A stretch of 9,121 nucleotides of DNA from Streptosporangiaceae bacterium (GTDB lineage: Bacteria; Actinomycetota; Actinomycetes; Streptosporangiales; Streptosporangiaceae). A program made the translations under genes and the position numbers. This document shows positions 1 to 5,610 of the stretch, one piece after another (the stretch's first letter is position 1; each line of letters starts with the position of its first letter). Where the stretch lies: assembly GCA_030045215.1 (NCBI GenBank), contig JASIBJ010000563.1:1-9121 (forward strand), written 5' to 3'. The notes under the pieces are model-generated. The model did not search any database, was not told the origin of the DNA, and worked only from the letters and a program-made list of their open reading frames with translations.

Positions 1-42
1 GTGGCCGCACCAAGACCACCCAGGATGAGGCATAGTTGCTTG

Positions 43-1125
43 ATGCTGTACTCGACGATTCTGGCAGGCGGCAGCGGCACCCGGCTGTGGCCGCTGTCCA
101 GAGCCAGCGAGCCCAAGTTCCTGCACCCGCTGACCGGGACCGACCGCACGCTGCTGCAGGCCACGGTGGACCGGCTTGGGGGGCTGTCCGAGTCAGCTCA
201 TGTCTACGTGGTGACCGGTACGGCGCACGCGGCAGCGATCGCGCGCCAACTGCCGCAGGTGCCCGCGGAGAACATCCTCGTCGAGCCGTCGCCGCGGGAC
301 TCCTGCGCCGCGATCAGCCTGGCCAGTGCCATCATCGCGCTGCGCGACCCCGAGGCCGTCATGGCCGCGTTCTCCGCCGACCACCTGATCGGCGACGAGC
401 CCCGGTTCGCCGCGGTGATCATGCAGGCCGTCGCCGCCGCCCAGCAGGGTTACCTGACGACCGTCGGCATCCGGCCGGCGCGGCCGGATGTCAGGTTCGG
501 CTACCTGAAGACCGGCGACCAGCTGACCGGTGAAGCCCTGCTGGTCGCGGAGTTCAAGGAGAAGCCGTCGCTGGAGGTCGCGACCGGCTACGTGCAGTCC
601 GGCCAGTATCTGTGGAACGCGGGCATCTTCGTCTTCCGAGTGCAAGCGTTCCTGACCGAACTGGAGCGGTGTAAGCCGGCGCTCAGCGCGGGCATCGCTG
701 CGATCGCGGCGGCGTGGGACACCCCGCAGCGCGACAGCGTCCTCGCCGAGGCCTGGCCCGACCTGGAGAAGATCTCCGTCGATTACGGGGTGTTCGAGGG
801 GGCGGCCGCGGCCGGCAAGGTCGCCACCGTGCCGGCCGACATGCCATGGACCGATATCGGCGACTTCCACTCGCTCGGCGAGGCCCTGCCCACGGATGAA
901 CACGGCAACCTCCTGATCGGCGATCAGGAGAAGGTGATCACCAGAGACGTCAAGGACGCGGTGATCGTGTCGACCGCAGATCGCGTCGTTGCGATGATCG
1001 GTCTGCAGGACGTCGTGGTCGTCGACACGCCTGACGCCCTCCTGGTCTGTGCCCGCGACCGCGCCCAGGAGGTCAAGCAGGTCGTGGATGAGCTGCGCAA
1101 CTTCGGCGAGGGCGGCTGCATCTGA
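43..1125 (+). CDS. manC: Mannose-1-phosphate guanylyltransferase (GDP-mannose pyrophosphorylase)
   Basis: The product transfers GMP from GTP to mannose-1-phosphate to give GDP-mannose, the cytosolic mannosyl donor for envelope glycans and glycolipids. Visible in the 360-residue protein: the nucleotidyltransferase signature GGSGTRLWPLSR at residues 9-20, SADH (D113, expected metal ligand region), the FKEKP motif at 171-175 (counterpart of the FVEKP signature), YLWNAGIF near 189-196 and PWTDIGDF near 268-275. The length fits the single-domain form without a fused phosphomannose isomerase. The reading frame is open to the window edge, but homology begins at MLYSTILAGG, so the ATG at 43 is chosen; ATG 25 and GTG 1 are in-frame alternatives. 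An AGG at 28-30 is only a weak ribosome site. The gene converges with a glycosyltransferase gene 35 bp away. Family assignment is firm. Mannose rather than glucose specificity is inferred from the motifs. Some actinobacteria call this gene manB. Confidence 0.9.
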   Translation: MLYSTILAGGSGTRLWPLSRASEPKFLHPLTGTDRTLLQATVDRLGGLSESAHVYVVTGTAHAAAIARQLPQVPAENILVEPSPRDSCAAISLASAIIALRDPEAVMAAFSADHLIGDEPRFAAVIMQAVAAAQQGYLTTVGIRPARPDVRFGYLKTGDQLTGEALLVAEFKEKPSLEVATGYVQSGQYLWNAGIFVFRVQAFLTELERCKPALSAGIAAIAAAWDTPQRDSVLAEAWPDLEKISVDYGVFEGAAAAGKVATVPADMPWTDIGDFHSLGEALPTDEHGNLLIGDQEKVITRDVKDAVIVSTADRVVAMIGLQDVVVVDTPDALLVCARDRAQEVKQVVDELRNFGEGGCI

Positions 1126-1147
1126 CCGGCCGCGGGCGCGCCGGTCA
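1123..1147. terminator. Hairpin between two convergent genes
   Basis: A perfect 8-bp inverted repeat, TGACCGGC and GCCGGTCA, encloses a 9-base loop. The left arm begins with the TGA stop codon of the guanylyltransferase gene. The right arm ends 13 bp before the stop of the convergent glycosyltransferase gene, so the element could stop transcription from both sides. There is no U-tract, as is common for actinobacterial intrinsic terminators. Function is inferred. Confidence 0.5.
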
Positions 1148-1160
1148 TGAGCTCGTTCCC

Positions 1161-2297
1161 TTATCCGGCAGCTTGCCCTGCGGCGCGTTCGTAACTGATC
1201 ATGTGCGCCTCAGCTGACGCCGCCCAGCTAAATTCCGTCGCCCGCGTGTGCCCCGCCTGGCCGAGCGCGGTGCGCCTGGCCGGGTCCTCAAGCAGGGCCC
1301 GGAGCGCGGCCCTGATGCTCTCCGCGTCTGGCTCGGTGTAGGCGACGGCGTCACCGCCGACCTCGGGCAGCGCGGTCCGGTGGGTGGTGAGTACCGGCGC
1401 GCCGCAGGCCATCGCCTCCAGCGCGGGCAGCCCGAAGCCCTCGCCGGTGCTAGGGAACGCGACCACGAGCGCACCGCCGAAGAACCCAGGCAGGTCATTG
1501 AAGTGCAGGTAGCCCGGCCTGACCAGGTGCAGGTGCGCGGGCACTGCGGCCACCGCCTCGTCCACTTCCTCGCTCCACCCGCTGCCTCCGGCTAGCACGA
1601 GCGCAGGCGGGTCGGCCAGGTCGGTCACGGCCGCCGACCAGCCGGCGATGAGGGCGGGCACGTTCTTGCGGGGCTCCAGTGTGCCGAGGTAGGCGACGTA
1701 CCCGCGGCCGTGCAGCCCGAGCCGGTCCGAGACCTGCCGCAACTGGTGGGCGTCGGGGCGGTGAAACAGCGAGTGGTCCACCCCGTGGTAAGCGACGTCG
1801 ATCTTGGTTGGATCGGCCGCGAGCACCCTGACCAGCTCGTCCCTGGTCGCCTTCGACGGCACGATCAGCCGCGTGGCCTGCCGGGCGGACGTGCGGATGG
1901 CGGCCTTGTAGAAGGCGGCGGTCACCGGGCTGTGCGCGTCAGGCTCGGTGTAGAAGGTGAGGTCGTGCACCGTCACGACGACCGGCTTGCCCGGCCGCAG
2001 CGGCATCGAGTAGTGCGGCGAGTGGATCACATCGGCGCCGACCTGCTGCGCGACCAGCGGCAGGCCGCTCTGCTCCCAGGCCAGCCTGGCGGGCCGGTGG
2101 GCGATGGCTGGCGGCCCGGCGACCACCGTGGCATTCGGGATAAGGCGGCCATACCGCTCTTCGTCCGCGCGCTGGCATGCGACGGCCAGGTCCGCGCCGG
2201 CCGTATCGAGGGCAGCCACCAGGCCATCCACATAACGGCCCAGGGCTCCACGGTCGGCGGGCACCGCAGTCGCGTCAACTAGCACACGAGGCGCCAC
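1161..2297 (-). CDS. Glycosyltransferase, GT-B fold, family 4 (WcaJ/RfaB-like, possibly mannosyltransferase)
   Basis: A 378-residue cytosolic or membrane-associated retaining glycosyltransferase. The N-terminal half starts with a Rossmann strand (RVLVDAT) and contains VTVHDLTFY near residues 108-116. The hinge region has VPSKATRDEL (146-155) and the HGVDHSLF segment near 171-178. The C-terminal donor domain shows YLGTLEPRKN (203-212) and the family E-x7-E motif, with E286 and E294 in GEGFGLPALEAM. PEVGGDAV follows near 311. The start is GTG at 2297. A purine-rich AAGGGAG lies about 11 bases upstream, slightly far but the best candidate. It converges with the GDP-mannose synthase gene, so GDP-mannose is an attractive donor, but the acceptor and sugar cannot be read from sequence. 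No signal peptide or membrane helix is seen. Fold and family are firm; specificity is unknown. Confidence 0.88.
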   Translation of the reverse strand: MAPRVLVDATAVPADRGALGRYVDGLVAALDTAGADLAVACQRADEERYGRLIPNATVVAGPPAIAHRPARLAWEQSGLPLVAQQVGADVIHSPHYSMPLRPGKPVVVTVHDLTFYTEPDAHSPVTAAFYKAAIRTSARQATRLIVPSKATRDELVRVLAADPTKIDVAYHGVDHSLFHRPDAHQLRQVSDRLGLHGRGYVAYLGTLEPRKNVPALIAGWSAAVTDLADPPALVLAGGSGWSEEVDEAVAAVPAHLHLVRPGYLHFNDLPGFFGGALVVAFPSTGEGFGLPALEAMACGAPVLTTHRTALPEVGGDAVAYTEPDAESIRAALRALLEDPARRTALGQAGHTRATEFSWAASAEAHMISYERAAGQAAG

Positions 2298-2619
2298 GAC
2301 CAGTACCGCTCCCTTCTCGTCAGCACGTTCTCCTGAGCTGATCCAGGCTCTGGAGGACCGGCCCGGACCGGACGTGCATGCGCATGGCCCGCGGGCCGCG
2401 CCCTGGATGTCCCGTCAGATCCGAGCGTACGCCCTCAGTCGCCCTCGCGCGCCGCCGTGGCGGCCCGCGCAGGCGGCAGTATCGTTACGTCCGCATCCGA
2501 TTAGGTAAACAGTGCCGGTCACCGCTAGTCATCCCTGTGCGGCCGGATGCGCGGCATATTGATCCACCGCGCCTGGCAACCTACCGTGGCGCGCTAGCGC
2601 GGGCCCTGCGGCGCGCCGG
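2298..2619. other. Gene-free stretch upstream of the glycosyltransferase gene
   Basis: No convincing gene is seen in these 322 bases; the open + strand frame that crosses them is arginine-rich and merely continues antisense into the protease gene. The stretch must hold the glycosyltransferase promoter, reading leftward. A less GC-rich patch at about 2478-2520, containing GATACT and TTTACC on the - strand, is a weak candidate, but spacing is poor. Other structure: a direct repeat of GGACCGG at 2355-2361 and 2365-2371, the palindrome ATGCGCAT at 2378-2385, and the 12-bp palindrome GGCCCGCGGGCC at 2386-2397. These could be operator sites or chance in GC-rich DNA. Confidence 0.5.
2588..2617 (-). 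terminator. Hairpin just after the PDZ/Lon-like protease stop
   Basis: A perfect 7-bp inverted repeat (GGCGCGC at 2588-2594, GCGCGCC at 2611-2617) with a 16-base GC-rich loop that can itself fold. It begins two bases after the TGA of the leftward protease gene. There is no U-tract. It is probably the end of the moaE-protease transcript. Confidence 0.4.
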
Positions 2620-3663
2620 TCAGCAGGACGGAACGGGGCGGCCCGCGTTGATCGCCTCCAGATCGGCCACGGCGCCGGCCAGCGTGCTGACCTTCACCAG
2701 CCGCAGGCCGCTCGGCACGGCTCCGACCGTGTTGACGCAGTTCGCAGCCGGGGTCAGGAAGATCGTCGCGCCCGCGGCGCGAGCGCCCGCCATTTTCTGC
2801 TGGATGCCGCCGATTGGCTCGACCGCGCCGCCTCCGGCCGTCGGTTCGATCTCGCCGGTCCCCGCGATGAACTTGCCACCGGTCAGGTCGTCGCGCGTCA
2901 GCTTGTCGATGATGCCGAGCGCGAACATCATTCCGGCGCTCGGGCCGCCGATACCGGGAATGTTGATCTTGATGTGGAACGGGAACACGTAGCTCGGCGG
3001 GTAGATGTAGACCCCGATGGCTGGTACCCCGCCAACGTCCTTGGTCGTCAGCGTCACGTTCCTGGGGACGCCGTTGCGGTCGATCGTCAGTGTCACCGGC
3101 GCGCCCGGCTTGCGGTCCTGGATCATGGTCACGACGCTGTGATCGCAGCTCACCGGCGTCCCGTCAACCGCGGTAATGATGTCGCCAGCCCGCAGCACCC
3201 CGGAGGCCGGATAGCCCTTGCGGGTGGCCTGGATCTTGTCGATCGTCTTGTAGCTGATGTTCAGGTAGCACAGCGCCGCCGCCGCGGCATCCTGCTGCGA
3301 GCCCACCATCTCCTGGTAGTCCTGCTGCACCACCTGCTGCGTGCTCTGGCCCGGCGTGAAGATCTCGCTCTCCGGCACGACTGCGTCATCCGGCGTGAGC
3401 CAGGCGCTGATCGCGTTGAAGATGTTGAAGCCGGTACCGGGTCCGCCCGAGTAGGACACGGTGACCATGTTGAGGTTGCCGCTGGTCGGGTACGTGCGGC
3501 GGCCGCTGATCTGGATGAGCGGCTGCCCGCCATTCCCGGCCAGCGTGTTCAGCGTCGGCCCGGGCGTGAGAGCGACATACGGCACAGAAGCGGTGATGGC
3601 GATGATGAGGCCGACGACCACGGCGGCGCCGGCGATGATCAGCGTGATGAGCCGGTGAGACAT
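2620..3663 (-). CDS. PDZ domain-containing Lon-like serine protease, membrane-anchored (YlbL family)
   Basis: A 347-residue protein with an N-terminal membrane anchor (hydrophobic residues 6-27) followed by the family's VPYVALTPGPTLNTLA segment. A PDZ domain lies around residues 145-205 (GYPASGVLRAGDIITAVDGTPV), and a C-terminal S16 Lon-type protease domain follows. The expected catalytic dyad is present: Ser242 in GGPSAG and Lys290 in PIGGIQQK. This predicts an active peptidase acting outside the membrane. Compared with Lon, the Ser-Lys spacing is longer (48 versus 43 residues in E. coli Lon, from memory) because of a small glycine-rich loop, TAGGG. ATG 3663 is chosen because GGAAGG lies about 9 bases upstream and the hydrophobic anchor follows at once. 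Starts at 3684 and 3705 are possible but would add a basic extension, and 3705 would overlap moaE. The gene follows moaE by 31 bp and is probably in the same operon. Its substrate is unknown. Confidence 0.9.
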   Translation of the reverse strand: MSHRLITLIIAGAAVVVGLIIAITASVPYVALTPGPTLNTLAGNGGQPLIQISGRRTYPTSGNLNMVTVSYSGGPGTGFNIFNAISAWLTPDDAVVPESEIFTPGQSTQQVVQQDYQEMVGSQQDAAAAALCYLNISYKTIDKIQATRKGYPASGVLRAGDIITAVDGTPVSCDHSVVTMIQDRKPGAPVTLTIDRNGVPRNVTLTTKDVGGVPAIGVYIYPPSYVFPFHIKINIPGIGGPSAGMMFALGIIDKLTRDDLTGGKFIAGTGEIEPTAGGGAVEPIGGIQQKMAGARAAGATIFLTPAANCVNTVGAVPSGLRLVKVSTLAGAVADLEAINAGRPVPSC

Positions 3664-3694
3664 GGGTAGGGGCCTTCCGGGCATACCCGGAAGC

Positions 3695-4120
3695 CTACGC
3701 ACCATCCACCCACTCGCTGTCCCCGCCGGTGAAGAGCTGATGCTTCCAGATCGGCACGGTAGCCTTCAGCTCGTCTATCAGGGCCTCGCAGGCCTCGAAC
3801 GCGTTGCTCCGGTGGGCGGCGGACACCGCCGCCACGACGGCCAGGTCCCCCACCTGCAAGTCGCCGGTCCTGTGCAGCACGGCGATCGCCACCACCGGGT
3901 AGCTGGCCGCGATCTTCTCGGCAAGCCGCTCGAGTTCGGCGGTGGCTGACGGGTGGGCGCTGTAAGACAGGGCGGAGACACCGCGACCACGGTCGTGATT
4001 GCGGACCGCGCCGGTGAATACGACGACGGCACCGGCGGCAGGATCGGCGGCCGCGGCGCGGACCTCATCCACCGATAGCTCGTCGGCCCGCAGCTCCGCG
4101 AGTCTGATCACGCTCACCAT
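3695..4120 (-). CDS. moaE: Molybdopterin synthase catalytic subunit MoaE
   Basis: The large subunit of molybdopterin synthase. With thiocarboxylated MoaD it converts cyclic pyranopterin monophosphate to molybdopterin in the cytosol. The roughly 141-residue protein has the family landmarks in order: GAVRNHDRG, the SYSAHPSA segment, AVLHRTGDLQVGDLAV, SAAHRSNAFEAC and the C-terminal ELKATVPIWKHQ, whose two lysines correspond to the family's active-site lysines. Length is normal. The start is uncertain: GTG 4123, ATG 4120 and GTG 4117 are all in frame and none has a Shine-Dalgarno sequence. TAACTT on the - strand at 4129-4124 fits a TANNNT -10 box, so a leaderless transcript starting at or near these codons is possible. 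No moaD, moaA or moaC is nearby; the downstream partner is the PDZ/Lon-like protease. Confidence 0.93.
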   Translation of the reverse strand: MVSVIRLAELRADELSVDEVRAAAADPAAGAVVVFTGAVRNHDRGRGVSALSYSAHPSATAELERLAEKIAASYPVVAIAVLHRTGDLQVGDLAVVAAVSAAHRSNAFEACEALIDELKATVPIWKHQLFTGGDSEWVDGA

Positions 4121-4123
4121 CAC

Positions 4124-4129
4124 AAGTTA
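4124..4129 (-). promoter_or_regulatory. Possible -10 box for leaderless moaE mRNA
   Basis: TAACTT on the - strand sits directly before three successive candidate start codons (4123, 4120, 4117), and no ribosome site is visible. Six to seven bases from the box to the transcription start would place the 5' end at about 4117-4118. No good -35 hexamer is seen, so this is weak. Confidence 0.25.
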
Positions 4130-4185
4130 CAGGCAGTCCGCCGAGTCGGCGCAGCAGCCCAGCGTCCGGCGGCTCTGCCTCATCG

Positions 4186-4234
4186 TGATCATGTAGTGTT
4201 ACCCGGCTATCAGGCGAGCAGCACTACATGATCA
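4186..4234. repeat. Perfect 13-bp inverted repeat with two TGATCA dyads
   Basis: TGATCATGTAGTG (4186-4198) is repeated as its exact reverse complement at 4222-4234, with a 23-base spacer. Each arm contains the palindrome TGATCA; on the right it expands to the 10-bp palindrome CATGATCATG (4227-4236). The two dyad centres are 43 bp apart, about four helical turns. The arms are far more AT-rich than the surroundings. The element lies 48-90 bases past the SDR gene's stop codon and 60-110 bases before moaE. It could be a double operator for the moaE-protease operon, a long-stem terminator, or a remnant of a small inverted-repeat element. Confidence 0.6.
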
Positions 4235-4250
4235 TGGAGCGAACGCGGGA

Positions 4251-4275
4251 TGACAGCCCCAGGCCGGCGCTGTCA
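4251..4275 (-). terminator. Hairpin overlapping the SDR gene stop codon
   Basis: A perfect 7-bp inverted repeat (TGACAGC at 4251-4257, GCTGTCA at 4269-4275) with an 11-base loop. On the - strand the stem starts with the TGA stop codon of the SDR-like gene. It has no U-tract. It may end or stabilise the SDR transcript and separate it from moaE. Confidence 0.4.
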
Positions 4276-5544
4276 TGATCCGCGGCGGCTGCGCCTGACC
4301 TGCCGGACGATGGCGGCCGTGCCGATGACAGCCACCGTGGCGCCGGCGGCCGTGATCGTCGCGTCCTTCTTTCCCAGCCGTCGGCCAGCCACCGCGTGAT
4401 GCCCGGCCCGCTGCCCGAGCAGCACCTCAAGCGCCATGGCGTTGTCGAACGCAGGCTGCCAGCCCGCCTCGCGCAGCGACTTGCAGTCCACTACCCAGGG
4501 GTAGACCACGTAGTGCAGGTCAGCCACCGGCGCAGGCGTTATGCCAGCCCGGTGCAGCCGCTGCGCGGTCGCGAACGTCAGCCCGGCAGGCAGCTCAATC
4601 CTTCGCATTCCGGACAGCTCCTCTAGCTGGTCTTGCTCCAGCCAGCCGTCGCAGCCGACCGCGAACTCCCCTGTCACCTGGCCGGTCGCGGCCAGTTCCA
4701 GGGCCGAGACGAGGTCATCGACGTGACAGAACTGCCAGCGCGCCGCGCAACCCTTGACCGCCAGCAGTCTCGGAGCCTCGAAGTGCCGGGTGATGAGCGT
4801 GTCCACACCGTCACCGACGAGCGCCGCCGGCCGGGCCACAGTTACCTCCATGCCTGGATGGGTGCGCGGAGAACGCCGGGCGAGGTGCTCGATCTCCAGC
4901 AGGTCGCCGACGACGCTGCCGTCGGATTCCGCGCTGAGCGGCGAGTCTTCCGGCATCGGCACCGGATTATCCGGCGATGCGCCGTAGACCATCGCGCTGG
5001 TCACCAGGACAACCCGCTGGACACCCCCGGCCGCCGCGGCGGTCAGCACGGTCTGGGCGCCGCGAACGTTGAACGCCCGCCTGGCCCGGCTGTCGGAGTC
5101 TGGCGCCAGGTCCAGGTCGGTGTGCACGACGACATCGACGCCAGCCAGCCGGCCCGCCAGGGCCGGATCCCTGACGTCGACCACGCGCCAGGTGACCCCG
5201 GACACATCACCGCGGTGATCGTCGATGGCCACCACGCGGCCCACCTGCGCTGATGAGGCGAGCCTCGCGGTCAGTGCCAGCCCAAGGCCTCGCGCGGCTC
5301 CGGTCACGGCCACCACCGGCCCAGATCGCTTGCCGTTAGGCCGGATCGGCCGCGGCTGCACCAGGGCCTCGGTCCCGTTCCCGGCGGTCGGGTCGCCGCC
5401 CGCCCGGCCGTCGGCGGCCTGTTCTGCCGCGGCCGGGGGGACGGCCTGTCCGGCGGGCTTGCGAGACCGCTTACGGGACGGCGGCTGCTCGGAATCGCCG
5501 CCTGGGCTGCGCTCAGGGCGAACCTGGGCTACTCGGTTGCTCAC
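4273..5544 (-). CDS. SDR-family NAD(P)-binding protein with degenerate active site and C-terminal membrane tail
   Basis: A 423-residue protein of the extended short-chain dehydrogenase (epimerase/dehydratase-like) fold. Residues 1-75 are low-complexity, rich in Pro, Ala, Arg and Gly, and probably disordered. The Rossmann domain starts with VVAVTGAARGLGLAL (glycine motif about 81-88), then VVAIDD and VVVHTDLD, and VLVTSAMVYGA near 179-189. The usual catalytic YxxxK is not seen where expected; the segment reads DGSVVGDLLEIE (208-219), so classical redox chemistry is doubtful. Near residues 270-276 is the conserved-looking WQFCHVDDL. The C terminus has a hydrophobic stretch (about 397-413) followed by a basic tail, VRQVRRSRRGS, suggesting a tail anchor with the SDR domain in the cytosol. 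GTG 5544 is chosen because GGGAG lies about 9 bases upstream. ATG 5589 would extend the protein by 15 residues but has no good ribosome site and would crowd the divergent gene. Substrate is unknown. Confidence 0.8.
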   Translation of the reverse strand: MSNRVAQVRPERSPGGDSEQPPSRKRSRKPAGQAVPPAAAEQAADGRAGGDPTAGNGTEALVQPRPIRPNGKRSGPVVAVTGAARGLGLALTARLASSAQVGRVVAIDDHRGDVSGVTWRVVDVRDPALAGRLAGVDVVVHTDLDLAPDSDSRARRAFNVRGAQTVLTAAAAGGVQRVVLVTSAMVYGASPDNPVPMPEDSPLSAESDGSVVGDLLEIEHLARRSPRTHPGMEVTVARPAALVGDGVDTLITRHFEAPRLLAVKGCAARWQFCHVDDLVSALELAATGQVTGEFAVGCDGWLEQDQLEELSGMRRIELPAGLTFATAQRLHRAGITPAPVADLHYVVYPWVVDCKSLREAGWQPAFDNAMALEVLLGQRAGHHAVAGRRLGKKDATITAAGATVAVIGTAAIVRQVRRSRRGS

Positions 5545-5562
5545 AGCGCACCGCTCCCGGGA

Positions 5563-5568
5563 TAGCTT
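5563..5568 (+). promoter_or_regulatory. Possible -10 box for the DUF2342 gene
   Basis: TAGCTT, the same hexamer as in the better promoter at 7241, lies about 42 bases before the ATG at 5611 in the short divergent region. The nearest TTG-type -35 (TTGCTC, 5537-5542) is 20 bases away, which is too far for a good sigma-70 promoter. It is therefore weak. Confidence 0.25.
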
Positions 5569-5590
5569 GGCCAGTGTGGACCCTTCCATC

Positions 5591-5610
5591 CTGCCTGAGA
5601 GGCCAGGCAG
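5591..5610 (+). promoter_or_regulatory. Hairpin with the ribosome binding site in its loop
   Basis: CTGCCTG (5591-5597) and CAGGCAG (5604-5610) are perfect inverted repeats with the six-base loop AGAGGC. The best Shine-Dalgarno sequence, GAGAGG (5597-5602), is therefore in the loop and its first base. The stem ends at the base just before the ATG at 5611. In RNA this could tune translation of the DUF2342 gene; in DNA it is also a possible operator within the divergent promoter region. Confidence 0.5.

Noticed and set aside
193..903. 236-residue leftward open frame inside the guanylyltransferase gene
   Set aside because: Arg/Gly/Asp/His-rich shadow with no motif; the sense frame has the complete enzyme signature set.
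2386..2397. 12-bp palindrome GGCCCGCGGGCC as a defined operator
   Set aside because: Made only of G and C in very GC-rich DNA, so chance is a sufficient explanation without conservation data; mentioned only in the region entry.
2378..2992. 204-residue rightward open frame spanning the gene-free stretch
   Set aside because: The first part is arginine/proline-rich without motif, the rest is antisense to the protease domain, and there is no ribosome site.
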